Shown piece after piece: positions 53,383 to 63,302 of a stretch of 64,000 bases of DNA. Under the pieces are notes generated by a model. That model was not told the origin of the DNA and ran no database searches. It saw only the letters and a list, made by a program, of their open reading frames with translations. The translations under genes and the position numbers were made by a program. Source of the DNA: Pseudomonas sp. Irchel s3b2 (GTDB taxonomy: Bacteria > Pseudomonadota > Gammaproteobacteria > Pseudomonadales > Pseudomonadaceae); contig NZ_FYEB01000006.1 in assembly GCF_900187445.1 (NCBI RefSeq), forward strand, positions 1-64,000. Direction: 5' to 3'. The number at the start of each line of letters is the position of its first letter. Within the stretch, counting starts at the first letter, position 1.

Positions 53383-55706
53383 ATGTTTCAAACGCTCGCC
53401 GTTGGGCCGATCTGCCGTTACGTGGCAAAGCCCTTGTGGTGATTTCCCTGCCGCTGGTGATTCTGTTGCTCTCGCTGGTGCTGATCTACACCACCGAACG
53501 CCAGACAGCTCGCGCGGAAGAGGACGTGCGCCGTGTGCTGCTGGTGCAAGGCGATATTCAGGCGGTACACACGCTACTCGCCGAGGCCGCCGCCAGCGTG
53601 CGCGGTTATCTGCTGACCCGCCGCGAGGATTTCCTGCCGGGTTATCGACAAGCCAAACCCTTGATCGAGTCGGCCCTGCGCCGGCTCGACAGTAATGTTC
53701 GCGACGTGCGGGTGCGCAAACATCTGGAAGCCATCACCCCACTGATTGACACCAAGGTCCAGGGCCTGGTTGAACTGCTCGATGATCGCAGCGCCACGCC
53801 CGAATCGATCACCACGATCCTGATCAACAACAAGCACATCCTCGACGAATTGCGCGAACGCATCAGCGCCATGCGCACTCTTGAAGACACGCTGCTGGCC
53901 GAGCGCACCGCAGCGGCCGCCTCGACTCGACAGCGTTTGTTGTTCTCCACCTTGCTGGCCGCGGCCTGCGGGCTGTTTGGCGCCATTGTGGCGGTGCTGT
54001 TTCTGTCCAAGGGCATCGTCGCCCGGGTCAAACAGGTCCAGGGCAACGCACAACGCCTGGCACTCGGTCAGCCGTTGTTGCCGCAACCGCCAGAGAATGA
54101 TGAGATTGGTCAGTTGGGCACACGCCTGGTCGAGGCTGGGTTGCTGCTGGCAGAACGTGAACGGGCCTTGCGCGACAACGAAGAACGCTTGCGGCTGATC
54201 ATTGACGGGGTGAAGGACTACGGTATTTTTGCCCTCGACACACAGGGCTTCGTCACCAGTTGGAATGCGGGCGCCGAACGGATCAAGGGTTACACCGAGC
54301 AAGAAATCGTCGGCCAGCATTTCTCGGTGTTTTATCTGTCGCAAGAGTGCCCGCAGCATCCAGAGATGGCGCTACGCGAGGCCACTCGCGATGGTCATTA
54401 CATGGAAGAGGCCTGGCGTTGTCGCAAGGATGGCAGCCGCTTCTGGGCCAGCGTGGTGATTACTGCGCAATATGACAGCAGTGGCGCCCTGCGCGGGTTC
54501 TCCAAGATCACCCGCGACATCACCGACCGCCGTGCCGCCGAGATCGCGCTGAGCACCGCACGCGAAGAAGCCGAACGCGCCAGCCGCGCCAAAAGTGAAT
54601 TCCTGTCGCGCATGAGCCACGAACTGCGTACCCCGCTCAACTCCATTCTCGGCTTCGCGCAACTGCTGGACATGGACTCGCCCAAGGGGCAGCGGGCGCA
54701 GATCGGTCACATCCTGCGGGCCGGACAACACCTGCTGACCCTGATCAACGAAGTGCTGGACATCGCCAAGATCGAAGCCGGGCGCCTGCCATTGAATGTC
54801 GAAGCGGTGCCCCTGGCGGTGGTGCTGCAAGAAGCCCTGACGCTGGTGTCCCCCATGGCTTGCGACGCGGGCGTTCGGCTGGTTGAACTGCCGATGCTGG
54901 CCGCCGACAGCGGGATCGTCGCCGATCGGCAACGTTTGGTTCAGGTGCTGCTGAATCTATTGTCCAACGCGATCAAATACAACCGACCCCAGGGTCAGGT
55001 GCACATCGAGGTCAATGTTCATCAACAACGAATTGCCGTGTCGGTCTGCGATACTGGCAAGGGCATTGCAGCCGATCGACTGGATCAACTGTTCAAGCCG
55101 TTCGAGCGCTTGGAGACCGATCCGAACGTGGAAGGCACCGGCCTGGGTCTGGCCTTGAGCAAGAGTCTGCTGGAAATGATGAATGGCAGCCTGACCGTCC
55201 GAAGCCAGCCCGGCGCAGGCTCCAGTTTCACCCTGGAGCTGCCCTTCGAGCGCTTGAAGCCAGCTGCCGAGCCACCTGTTGCACGAATCAGCCACCCAAC
55301 CGTCGCTGCCGCCCTCACCGTTCCCGATTACCAGGGCAAAGTGCTGTGCATCGAAGACAATCTCTCCAGCCTGGCCCTGATCGAAACCCTGCTGCAACGG
55401 CGACCGCACATCCAATTGCTCTCAAGCATGCAGGGGCAGATGGGTTTGGACCTGGCCCGTCAACATGCACCGCAGCTGATTTTGCTGGATGTGGCGCTGC
55501 CGGACGTAGATGGCTTCAATGTTCTGCAACGCTTGCGCCAATCTTCTATCACCCGTGCCATTCCAGTGCTGATGATCACCGCCGATGCCAGCGACCTCAC
55601 TCACCTGGCCTTGCTGGAAGCGGGAGCGACCGCCGTGCTGACCAAGCCGATTCACATTCCTTCCTTCCTCGCCCATCTTGACCAGCATCTACCGGAGCCC
55701 GCGTGA
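53379..55706 (+). CDS. Hybrid histidine kinase with CHASE3, PAS and receiver
   Basis: 775 residues. Membrane segment about 18-40, periplasmic CHASE3 domain (about 41-185), second segment about 188-212, HAMP, PAS (about 265-385, GVKDYGIFALDTQGFVTSWN), HisKA with His near 414 (RMSHELRTPLNSILGF), HATPase (LLSNAIKYN, GTGLGLALSKSL) and C-terminal receiver (LILLDVALPDVDGF, Asp near 704). Signal unknown. Overlaps the genes on both sides by four bases. Confidence 0.92.
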   Translation: MNVSNARRWADLPLRGKALVVISLPLVILLLSLVLIYTTERQTARAEEDVRRVLLVQGDIQAVHTLLAEAAASVRGYLLTRREDFLPGYRQAKPLIESALRRLDSNVRDVRVRKHLEAITPLIDTKVQGLVELLDDRSATPESITTILINNKHILDELRERISAMRTLEDTLLAERTAAAASTRQRLLFSTLLAAACGLFGAIVAVLFLSKGIVARVKQVQGNAQRLALGQPLLPQPPENDEIGQLGTRLVEAGLLLAERERALRDNEERLRLIIDGVKDYGIFALDTQGFVTSWNAGAERIKGYTEQEIVGQHFSVFYLSQECPQHPEMALREATRDGHYMEEAWRCRKDGSRFWASVVITAQYDSSGALRGFSKITRDITDRRAAEIALSTAREEAERASRAKSEFLSRMSHELRTPLNSILGFAQLLDMDSPKGQRAQIGHILRAGQHLLTLINEVLDIAKIEAGRLPLNVEAVPLAVVLQEALTLVSPMACDAGVRLVELPMLAADSGIVADRQRLVQVLLNLLSNAIKYNRPQGQVHIEVNVHQQRIAVSVCDTGKGIAADRLDQLFKPFERLETDPNVEGTGLGLALSKSLLEMMNGSLTVRSQPGAGSSFTLELPFERLKPAAEPPVARISHPTVAAALTVPDYQGKVLCIEDNLSSLALIETLLQRRPHIQLLSSMQGQMGLDLARQHAPQLILLDVALPDVDGFNVLQRLRQSSITRAIPVLMITADASDLTHLALLEAGATAVLTKPIHIPSFLAHLDQHLPEPA

Positions 55707-56167
55707 ACACCGACCTGCGTATTCTGATCATCGACGACCAACGGCCCAACCTCGACTTGATGGAGCAATTGCTTGTCCGCGAAGGGCTGACCAACGTACT
55801 GAGCAGCACTCAGCCGCTGCGAACCCTGGACCTGTTCAACAGCTTCGAGCCTGACCTGGTGATTCTCGACCTGCACATGCCGGAGTTCGACGGCTTTGCC
55901 GTACTGGAACAACTCAACCGGCGCATCCCGGCCGGCGAATACCTGCCGATCCTCGTGCTCACCGCCGACGCCACCCGCGATACCCGGCTGCGCGCGCTGG
56001 CCCTGGGCGCCAAAGACTTCATCAGCAAGCCACTGGATGCCCTGGAAACCATGCTGCGGGTCTGGAACCTGCTCGAAACCCGCGCACTTTATAAAGCTTT
56101 GCGCACCTTGGTCCCGGCAGATCAGATCGAGTTGCTGCGTCAGTTAAAGCCGCACCCAGTTAGCTGA
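55703..56167 (+). CDS. Single-domain response regulator with short tail
   Basis: 154 residues. Receiver with acidic pair Asp11/Asp12, Asp56 (VILDLHMPEFDGF), Thr in VLTADATRD and Lys in FISKPLDA. The last 30 residues carry no recognised output domain, so it may act by protein contact or phosphate relay. ATGA overlap with the hybrid kinase. Tail overlaps the end of the convergent phaG-like gene. Confidence 0.9.
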   Translation: MNTDLRILIIDDQRPNLDLMEQLLVREGLTNVLSSTQPLRTLDLFNSFEPDLVILDLHMPEFDGFAVLEQLNRRIPAGEYLPILVLTADATRDTRLRALALGAKDFISKPLDALETMLRVWNLLETRALYKALRTLVPADQIELLRQLKPHPVS

Positions 56168-57061
56168 CTGAAGGGGCGGAATCACTGACGCTTTGCTACT
56201 GAATGTCAGGTCACGGGGCTGGCTCGGTATTTTGGCGACCGGTTGCAGAAAGCCCAGCAAGGCCTGCTGGGTGTCATTCCAGGCCGTCGGGTGTTCCATA
56301 TCAAGGAAGTGCCCGGCGTTTTTGATGGTCTGAAACTGAGCCTGACGGGAATGCGCTGCAAAAAGACGGGCGTCTTCCGCCGAGGTGTACTCATCCCGTT
56401 CGCCGTTGATAAACAGCACTGGAACTTCGATGGCATCGGCACAGGAAACGTAGCAGTGAGTGTCCTGGGTCAGCACCTCATTGACGTGAAAATGCATCTG
56501 CCGGTATTCGTGTTCGTCCAGGCTGCTGACATGGCGTTCATTGAAACGCTTGAACAGCGATGGCAAGTGCTTGCCGATGGTGCTGTTGATCAAGCGCCCG
56601 ACATTTCGCCGGTCGCACGCGTGGAGAAAATGCCGGCCGCTCTCGAGATAATCGCGCATCGGCGTGTTGATTCGCGCGGCGAATGAACTGATTACCGCCT
56701 TTTCGATTCGCTGCGGCCGCTGCGCCAGTGCCAATAAGGTCGCCGCCCCGCCCCAGGAAAAGGACAACACATGCTGCGCGCGAAAGTGCTCGATCAACTC
56801 CAGCAGTATCGCGGCCTCGTCTTCCTTGCGGATCGGTTGGTCATGCTGGTTGTGTTGTTTCGATTGACCGGCGTAGGGCTGATCGTAGAGAACCACATTG
56901 AAGCGTGGCCGCAGGTAACGCACCGTTTGAGCAAAGGATGCGGTCGTTGCCAGTGAGCCGTTGACCAGAATAATGGTCTTGTCAGCGGTGGCGTTGAGAT
57001 AATGCTCGGTATAAACCTTGTACTTCTTACCAATCTCGACGATCGCAGTTTTCAGCATCAT
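56144..57061 (-). CDS. phaG: 3-hydroxyacyl-ACP:CoA transacylase PhaG (RhlA family)
   Basis: 305 residues, alpha/beta hydrolase fold. The sequence tracks PhaG closely: TIILVNGSLATTASFAQTVR, FNVVLYDQPYAGQSKQHN, SFSWGGAATLLAL with nucleophile Ser, HLPSLFKRFNERHVSSLDEH, INGERDEYT with Asp, NAGHFLDME with His. PhaG links fatty-acid synthesis to polyhydroxyalkanoate production by releasing or transferring 3-hydroxyacyl groups. RhlA (rhamnolipid precursor synthesis) is related but less similar. Start 57061 follows GGAAGAG; ATG 57058 is adjacent. Confidence 0.88.
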   Translation of the reverse strand: MMLKTAIVEIGKKYKVYTEHYLNATADKTIILVNGSLATTASFAQTVRYLRPRFNVVLYDQPYAGQSKQHNQHDQPIRKEDEAAILLELIEHFRAQHVLSFSWGGAATLLALAQRPQRIEKAVISSFAARINTPMRDYLESGRHFLHACDRRNVGRLINSTIGKHLPSLFKRFNERHVSSLDEHEYRQMHFHVNEVLTQDTHCYVSCADAIEVPVLFINGERDEYTSAEDARLFAAHSRQAQFQTIKNAGHFLDMEHPTAWNDTQQALLGFLQPVAKIPSQPRDLTFSSKASVIPPLQSANWVRL

Positions 57062-57346
57062 GTCATTCTCTTCCTTGACAAATTGGACCAGGCACACAGC
57101 GTGGTTGACTCTCCGGCTTCCTTCGGACTCGCCTGACAGCACGAACCAGCGACAACGGTACAAGGGCGCTAAGATGAATACCATGACTAGTAAGTCACAA
57201 CCAGACCAACGGTTCACAGTTAAGCAGGGATTTTTCCATCTGCAAGCCCGCAAGCTTGAAAGTGGCGACCCTGACGCTTCGCCGACGCGCCCTGTGGTTG
57301 TTTCATTGCCCGCCCCACCCCCTCATGCCAAACGAGGAGTTGAAAA

Positions 57347-58027
57347 ATGTCGCTGACGCTTTACTACCATCCGCTGGCGTCGTTCTGCCACAAAGTACTC
57401 ATCGCGCTCTACGAAAACGGGACCGAATTCGAGAGAAGGATCATCGATCTCGCGGACGCTGCCGACAGCGCAGAACTTCAGGCATTGTGGCCAATCGGAA
57501 AGTTCCCGATTCTTCGCGACCATGCTCAGCAATCTGATCTGCCTGAATCCAGCATCATCATCGAGTACCTGGATCGACGGTATCCAGGCACGCACAGGCT
57601 GGTTCCAGACGATTGGGAGATCGCGCTGGAAGTCCGGTTATGGGATCGGTTTTTCGACCATTATGTACAAGTGCCGATGCAACGGATTGTCAGCGATCGG
57701 CTACACGCGACCAACGGTGATCTGACCAGAGAGCGGTCTACGCTAGAGACGGCGTACGGCATGCTCGAGCGCCGCATGGCATCCAGAATCTGGGTGGCCA
57801 GCCCGGACTTCAGCATGGCCGATTGCGCCGCTGCCCCGGCACTTTTCTATGCCAGAACCGTCCTGCCGTTCCCCGACGATTACGGCCACTTGAACGCCTA
57901 TTTCGACAGATTGGTACAGAGGCCGTCATTTCAGCGGGTAATCGACGAAGCCAAACCGTGGTTTTCGTTCTATCCGTTTGCGCAGGCCATCGAGCAACGG
58001 TTTCGCCAGGCGCCGGACAACGCATGA
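57347..58027 (+). CDS. Glutathione S-transferase
   Basis: 226 residues. Thioredoxin-like N-terminal domain (LTLYYHPLASFCHKVLIALY, PESSIIIEYLDRRYPG with the glutathione-binding Glu-Ser) and an alpha-helical C-terminal domain (FSMADCAAAPALFYA). Cytosolic conjugation or reduction of electrophiles; substrate unknown. AGGAG precedes the ATG. Stand-alone unit. Confidence 0.9.
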   Translation: MSLTLYYHPLASFCHKVLIALYENGTEFERRIIDLADAADSAELQALWPIGKFPILRDHAQQSDLPESSIIIEYLDRRYPGTHRLVPDDWEIALEVRLWDRFFDHYVQVPMQRIVSDRLHATNGDLTRERSTLETAYGMLERRMASRIWVASPDFSMADCAAAPALFYARTVLPFPDDYGHLNAYFDRLVQRPSFQRVIDEAKPWFSFYPFAQAIEQRFRQAPDNA

Positions 58028-58045
58028 CTGCATGCAGGTTCCCGG

Positions 58046-58134
58046 TGTAGGAGCTGGCTTGCCAGCGAAGACGGCCTCACGGCATACCGCATCGATGAAA
58101 TCGCCTTCGCCGGCAAGCCGGGCTCCTACCGGGG
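58046..58134. repeat. Inverted REP pair
   Basis: TAGGAGCTGGCTTGCCAGCG and CCGGCAAGCCGGGCTCCTA around a 30-base middle. Downstream of the GST gene. Confidence 0.85.
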
Positions 58135-58248
58135 CGGTGTCGTTCACGCGTCGCGCTGACACTTTCATTTCTCGATCGCTGCGACGATATCCTCTTGTAT
58201 GATGCCCCGCTTCAACAGTGGGCCGCGAACAGTCGTCGAGGAATTTTC

Positions 58249-60444
58249 ATGCATATGCTTTACCGGACCTCCCCCAAGGGAGTGGCCGCCCCGCGGTTCG
58301 CGCTCAATCCCCTGAACCTGAGCCTGGGCCTGCTGCTGTCCAGCGCCGTGCCTTCGGCCTGGTCCGCCGCGACCGAACTACCGGCGGTGACTGTCACCGG
58401 TGAAGACACCTCCGGTTATCAAGCCGAAAGCGCTTCAGTCGGTGGTTTCGAAGCGGCGCCATTGCTTGATACGCCGGCCTCGATTTCGGTAGTCAATGAA
58501 GCCTTGATCAAGGATCAGCAGGCCCGCCTGCTCAGCGAAGTGCTGCGCAACGACGCTTCGGTGGGTGAAAGCTACGCGCCGGTCGGCTACTACGAAAACT
58601 TCGTCGTGCGCGGTTTCTCCCTCAACTCCGCCAGCAGCTACAAAATCAACGGCCGCACCATCACCGGCGAGCAGAATGTCGGGCTGGAGAACAAACAGCA
58701 GGTGGAGTTGCTCAAGGGCCTTTCCGGTCTGCAAAGCGGTGTCAGCGAGCCCGGCGGGCTGGTCAATTACGTGACCAAGCGGCCTGCCGATGTGCGCTCG
58801 GTCACCGTCTCCACCGACGATCGCGGCAGCGGTTACCTGGCCACCGATGTCGGTGGCTGGTTCGGCAGCGAACAGCAGTTCGGCCTGCGCGCCAACCTGG
58901 CCCACGAAGACATCCATTCCTACGTCGAACACACCAATGGCCAGCGCGATTTCGCTTCGCTGGCCTTCGACTGGAACATCAGCCCCGATGCGCTGCTGCA
59001 ACTGGATGCCGAGTACCAGACCAAAGAACAGCGCTCAGCACCGGGTTATCAATTGCTCGGCGGTTCCAGCCTGCCGCACCACGCCTCGCCGAAGAAACTG
59101 CTGGCACACCAGAGCGGTTCGAAGCCGGTCACCACCGATGCGCTGAACCTCAACGGTAATTTCGAATACCGCTTCAGCGACCAGTGGAAAGGCAGCTTCA
59201 GCGCCTCGCGTAGCCGGGTGGTGATCGATGACTACAGCTCGTTCGCCTGGGGCTGCTACGGCGCCGCCAGTTGCGCCGACGCGGCAGTGCCAAATTACTT
59301 CAGCCCCGAGGGCGACTACGACATATACGATTTCCGCAGCCCCGACGACACCCGTCGCAACGACGAGGTACAGGCTGCCCTCAGCGGCCGCTTCGAAACC
59401 GGCGGCCTGGGTCACGAACTGAGCGTCGGGACCAGCGCGTTCCGCCGCGTGGTGGATAAACGTGATGCCATCAACCAAATGATCGGCAGTGCCAACATCA
59501 ACAGCGAGCCGGCTGATTTTGCCCGCTACGAAGGCCCCCTCAACGATTCCTACCGACGCCTGGACAGCCGTCAGTACGGGCTGTTCGTCAATGACCGGAT
59601 CAGCTTCAACGAGCAATGGCAAACCGTGCTCGGCGGGCGCGAAGTGCGTCTGGATGAAGAGACCTTCGACAGCCAGGGCGACACCACCCGACACACCCAG
59701 CGCTACGTGTTCCTGCCCCAGGCCGCTCTGATCTACAAGCCGGTGCAGAACCTGTCGCTGTACACCCGCTACAGCAAGGGCCTGTCCCTGGGTGGCGAAG
59801 CAGCGTGGTTCACCACCAATGCCTTTGAAATCCTCGCGCCCACCGTGTCGCGGCAAATCGAGGTGGGCATCAAATACGACTGGCAGCGCATCAGCCTGGC
59901 TGCGGCGCTGTTCCAGATTCGTCAGGATTATCAGTACTCGCGACCGAATGACGACGGCACGTTCACGTTCACCCAACAGGGCGAACAGAAGAACACCGGG
60001 CTGGAGCTCTCGGCCAATGGTTGGGCCAGCCAGCGCCTGCAGATTAGCGCCAGTATCGCGGCAATCCGCGCGCGGGTCACCGACAGCGGCACGCCGGCTT
60101 ATGAAGGCCACCAGGCGATCAACGTTCCGACCCTGCGCGCCAGCCTCTACGGCGACTATGCCCTACCCTGGTTCGACGGCCTGGCGCTACTCGGCGGGAT
60201 GCAATACAGCGGTAGCAAGTACGCCAACCGCCAGGGCGAAGTGCAGACTGGCGCCTATGCCATCTTCAACATCGGCAGCCGCTACAGCACACGGATCGAC
60301 GGTTACGACACGGTGTTCCGCCTGACCGTGGACAACCTGTTCGACAAACGCTACTGGCGTGACGCCGGTGAATACATGGGCGATGGCTACCTGTTCCAGG
60401 GCGCGCCACTGACTGCGCGACTGAGCGCCTCGATCAACTTCTGA
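58249..60444 (+). CDS. TonB-dependent siderophore receptor
   Basis: 731 residues, long signal peptide ending near WSA-ATE, a TonB box-like ELPAVTVTGE, plug domain (about 70-180: NEALIKDQQARLLSEVLRND, VVRGFSLNSASSYKINGR) and a 22-strand barrel ending in ...SASINF with terminal Phe. No N-terminal signalling domain, so not a FecA/FpvA-type transducer. GAGGAA precedes ATG 58249. I did not find a convincing Fur box or a linked siderophore gene, so the ligand is unknown. Confidence 0.9.
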   Translation: MHMLYRTSPKGVAAPRFALNPLNLSLGLLLSSAVPSAWSAATELPAVTVTGEDTSGYQAESASVGGFEAAPLLDTPASISVVNEALIKDQQARLLSEVLRNDASVGESYAPVGYYENFVVRGFSLNSASSYKINGRTITGEQNVGLENKQQVELLKGLSGLQSGVSEPGGLVNYVTKRPADVRSVTVSTDDRGSGYLATDVGGWFGSEQQFGLRANLAHEDIHSYVEHTNGQRDFASLAFDWNISPDALLQLDAEYQTKEQRSAPGYQLLGGSSLPHHASPKKLLAHQSGSKPVTTDALNLNGNFEYRFSDQWKGSFSASRSRVVIDDYSSFAWGCYGAASCADAAVPNYFSPEGDYDIYDFRSPDDTRRNDEVQAALSGRFETGGLGHELSVGTSAFRRVVDKRDAINQMIGSANINSEPADFARYEGPLNDSYRRLDSRQYGLFVNDRISFNEQWQTVLGGREVRLDEETFDSQGDTTRHTQRYVFLPQAALIYKPVQNLSLYTRYSKGLSLGGEAAWFTTNAFEILAPTVSRQIEVGIKYDWQRISLAAALFQIRQDYQYSRPNDDGTFTFTQQGEQKNTGLELSANGWASQRLQISASIAAIRARVTDSGTPAYEGHQAINVPTLRASLYGDYALPWFDGLALLGGMQYSGSKYANRQGEVQTGAYAIFNIGSRYSTRIDGYDTVFRLTVDNLFDKRYWRDAGEYMGDGYLFQGAPLTARLSASINF

Positions 60445-60482
60445 TCGTGCGCTCCGACCGTTTCAGTTGAGGAGCCCAGACC

Positions 60483-60812
60483 CTAGCGTCGGGCCAACTC
60501 ATGCCGGATGCATTGCTCGTAATACGTTTGCTTGATACCAGCAGGCTTGAGGCGCGAGGGACTGTTATAGGTTTGTTCGGTAATCCCCATGGCCGTCATG
60601 CGCATCCACGGCCGGGGGAATTTTCGCGATTGCAGTTTCTTGCGTGCCCCGTAAAGCGTGAATCCGGAAAGCTTCGACGCTTGCGCGTCTGCGGCGATGT
60701 CCGAGCCCCAACTGCAGACGAAACGACTGTTCTTGCTCAGATCCTTGGCCTGAGCCTCAAACGAGACCACCGCCAGGACCAACGTTGCAGCCATCCATAC
60801 CAAAGTCCGCAT
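60483..60812 (-). CDS. Secreted hypothetical protein
   Basis: 109 residues with a signal peptide cleaved near AQA-KDL. Mature part is basic (KLQSRKFPRPWMRMTAMGI) with two Cys (FVCSWGSD, YEQCIRHEL). Function not recognised. Convergent with the TonB-dependent receptor. Confidence 0.7.
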   Translation of the reverse strand: MRTLVWMAATLVLAVVSFEAQAKDLSKNSRFVCSWGSDIAADAQASKLSGFTLYGARKKLQSRKFPRPWMRMTAMGITEQTYNSPSRLKPAGIKQTYYEQCIRHELARR

Positions 60813-61055
60813 ATCGCCAATGCCTAACCTTTTGAAAAGAAAGCGAGTTTGACAATGAAGCGGAGATCGGGGGGCCAGCAGTTTGCCTCATTTTCATGAG
60901 GTTTTTTTGGGCTCTCCATGAGCCTAATAGGTCCACTGTGAAATGTGCGAAAACTTTTTGAGTTTTAAGTGAGCGTTGCAGTCTCTAGTTGAGAGCGTCG
61001 TGGTTATCGACAGGCCATTGGCGGCAAACGCGCGGTCAGGCGGTGGAGGCAATCG
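60813..61055 (+). other. Intergenic region with an orphan terminator
   Basis: CCTCAT (60886-60891), TTTC, ATGAGG (60896-60901) and seven T's (60902-60908) form a clean + strand terminator with no + strand gene within 440 bases upstream. The rest must hold the hss promoter. Confidence 0.5.
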
Positions 61056-62480
61056 ATGTCAGACCTTGAGCATGTCATTCAGCCCTTTGATGCCAGGCTG
61101 GTGATGATCGGTTCTGGCTGTATCGGAAAAGGCGTACTCCCGCTGCTGTTGCGCCATCTTGAGCTTGAACCGCAGCGACTGTTGATCCTCAGTCCCGATG
61201 AAGATGGACGCTTACTCGCGCAGGAATTCGGCGTCACCCACAAAGCCGAGCAACTGGATCAGAACAATTACGAGGCGGTGCTGGACCCTCTTTTGAGCGC
61301 CGGCGACTTCCTGCTCAACCTCTCGGTAGGGGTATCCAGCCTGTCCCTTATTCAGTTCGCCCAGCGTAAAAGCGTGCTGTATCTGGACACCTGCATCGAA
61401 CCATGGGAAGGCGGTTATACCGCCCCCGACAAATCCCTGTCCGAACGATCCAACTATGCATTGAGGGAAGCGGCGCTTCAGCTTCGGGGTGAAAGTGCGC
61501 AAGGTCTGCCCACCGCCATGTTGACCCACGGTGCCAATCCGGGGCTGGTGTCCCACTTGGTCAAGCAGGCACTAGTCAATCTCGCCCAGGATTTGGGTGA
61601 CACAACGCCCCTGCCCGCGACTCGCGAAGGATGGGCGCAACTGGCCAGCCGACTGAACATCCGCTGCATCCACATTGCCGAGCGCGATTCGCAGTATTCA
61701 TCGCAACACAAAATCGCCGATGAGTTCGTCAACACCTGGTCAGTGGACGGTTTCATCAGTGAAGGCAGCCAACCGGCGGAGCTGGGTTGGGGCAGCCATG
61801 AGAAAGCGCTTCCCGAGGATGGCTATTACCACGCCTTCGGATGCCAGGCCGGGATCTATTTGCAACGCCCCGGTGCCTCCATGCGGGTTCGTACCTGGAC
61901 ACCCTCGACGGGGCCAACCCATGGGCTGCTTGTGACCCACAACGAAGCGCTGTCGATTGCCGACTACCTGACCCTTGGCCAGGGTCGGCAGCCGATTTAT
62001 CGGCCGACCGTCCACTACGCTTATCGGCCCTGTGACGATGCCCTGCTATCGATGTATGAACTCGCCGAGCGCAACTGGAAGCCCCAGAGCGGCCAGCGCT
62101 TGCTTGATGACGAAATTCTTGGCGGCAATGACGAACTCGGCGTGCTGCTGATGGGGCATGCCAGAAACAGTTATTGGTATGGCTCACGCTTATCGATCCA
62201 GCAAGCCCGGGCGCTGTGCCCCCATAACAGCGCCACCAGCCTGCAAGTGACGGCGGGAGTGCTGGCCGGTGTGATCTGGGCTATTCGCAATCCTCAACGC
62301 GGCATCGTCGAACCGGATGAGTTGCCCTTCAGGGAGATTCTGCAGATCTGCATGCCCTACCTGGGCAATGTAGAAGGCATTTATTCCGACTGGACGCCGC
62401 TTACCGGACGTCACTCACTGATGCCTGAGCAGACCGATGAATCCGATCCATGGCAATTCGTGAACGTCAGGATTACTTGA
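61056..62480 (+). CDS. hss: Homospermidine synthase
   Basis: 474 residues. Makes sym-homospermidine from putrescine (or spermidine and putrescine) with NAD+. Seen: Rossmann-type N-terminus (VMIGSGCIGKGVLPLL), YLDTCIEPWEGGY, AMLTHGANPGLVSHLVKQAL, HAFGCQAGIYLQRPG and LVTHNEALSIADYL. AGGTGGAGG-type site lies just upstream of the ATG (GTGGAGGCAATCG). Single gene. It connects putrescine metabolism to the sad/ptrR pair only in a general way. Confidence 0.92.
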   Translation: MSDLEHVIQPFDARLVMIGSGCIGKGVLPLLLRHLELEPQRLLILSPDEDGRLLAQEFGVTHKAEQLDQNNYEAVLDPLLSAGDFLLNLSVGVSSLSLIQFAQRKSVLYLDTCIEPWEGGYTAPDKSLSERSNYALREAALQLRGESAQGLPTAMLTHGANPGLVSHLVKQALVNLAQDLGDTTPLPATREGWAQLASRLNIRCIHIAERDSQYSSQHKIADEFVNTWSVDGFISEGSQPAELGWGSHEKALPEDGYYHAFGCQAGIYLQRPGASMRVRTWTPSTGPTHGLLVTHNEALSIADYLTLGQGRQPIYRPTVHYAYRPCDDALLSMYELAERNWKPQSGQRLLDDEILGGNDELGVLLMGHARNSYWYGSRLSIQQARALCPHNSATSLQVTAGVLAGVIWAIRNPQRGIVEPDELPFREILQICMPYLGNVEGIYSDWTPLTGRHSLMPEQTDESDPWQFVNVRIT

Positions 62481-62516
62481 AGGCCTGACGTGGTTTATTC
62501 CACGCCAGGCAACGGC

Positions 62517-63221
62517 TCAAATACCGGAACCGTTCTGAAATGAGTCGCCCGAACCGGACTCTCTCTGCCAGGCCCGGTGCAGAAGATCGATGACTTCTTC
62601 GTCGGATGTCTGCGAAAAATCCGTGTACCAATGGCCGATCGAAATCAGCCAATCGGGGATCAGCGGGCAAATCAGCTCATCCACTTCGTCGCGCAGCGCT
62701 TCTGCCGTCTCTAGAGGTGCCACCGGCACGGCAACGACGATGCGAGACGGCGCTTGCAGGCGCACAGCCTGTATCGCGGCCATCATCGTGGCACCTGTCG
62801 CCAGGCCATCATCGATCAGGATCACCACCTGATCCTTGAGCGCCACAGGTGCGCGCGATGCACGGTATACCCGCTCGCGACGCAACAACTCCTGCGTTTC
62901 CCTTGCAACCACGCCATCGAGCGTGCGTTGATCGATACCATTCGCCCGCAACGCATCGTCATTGACGATTTGTATGCCGCCACTGGCAATCGCGCCCATG
63001 GCGAACTCCTGATGGGATGGCACCCCCAGTTTGCGCACCAGCATCAGGTCCAGGCGAACCTCCAGGGCCGTGGCCACTTCATAGGCAACCGGAACGCCGC
63101 CACGGGGTAAGGCGAGGACGATGACATCGGCTTTTTTTGCGTATTTAAGCAATGGCTCCACCAGGCTTCGGCCGGCATCAACCCGGTCATGCAAGATGGT
63201 TTGCAATGAAGGACTAGTCAT
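62517..63221 (-). CDS. Phosphoribosyltransferase-domain protein
   Basis: 234 residues. Type I PRTase fold with the PRPP loop VVILIDDGLATGATMMAAI and N-terminal VIVLALPRGGVPVAYEVA. These stand-alone proteins are often next to stress genes; their substrate is unknown. GGAGG lies at good distance before ATG 63221. The universal stress protein gene follows upstream in the same direction, about 80 bases away. Confidence 0.88.
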   Translation of the reverse strand: MTSPSLQTILHDRVDAGRSLVEPLLKYAKKADVIVLALPRGGVPVAYEVATALEVRLDLMLVRKLGVPSHQEFAMGAIASGGIQIVNDDALRANGIDQRTLDGVVARETQELLRRERVYRASRAPVALKDQVVILIDDGLATGATMMAAIQAVRLQAPSRIVVAVPVAPLETAEALRDEVDELICPLIPDWLISIGHWYTDFSQTSDEEVIDLLHRAWQRESGSGDSFQNGSGI

Positions 63222-63302
63222 TTGAAAACCTCCCTGGGGCGGGAGCCCCAAAAACGGGCGTTCGTTTGACGGCGGCCATCATTCCAATAGGGACGTCCGC
63301 CC

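Noticed and set aside
58136..58248. Fur box before the TonB-dependent receptor
   Set aside because: No stretch close to the GATAAT-type array was seen.
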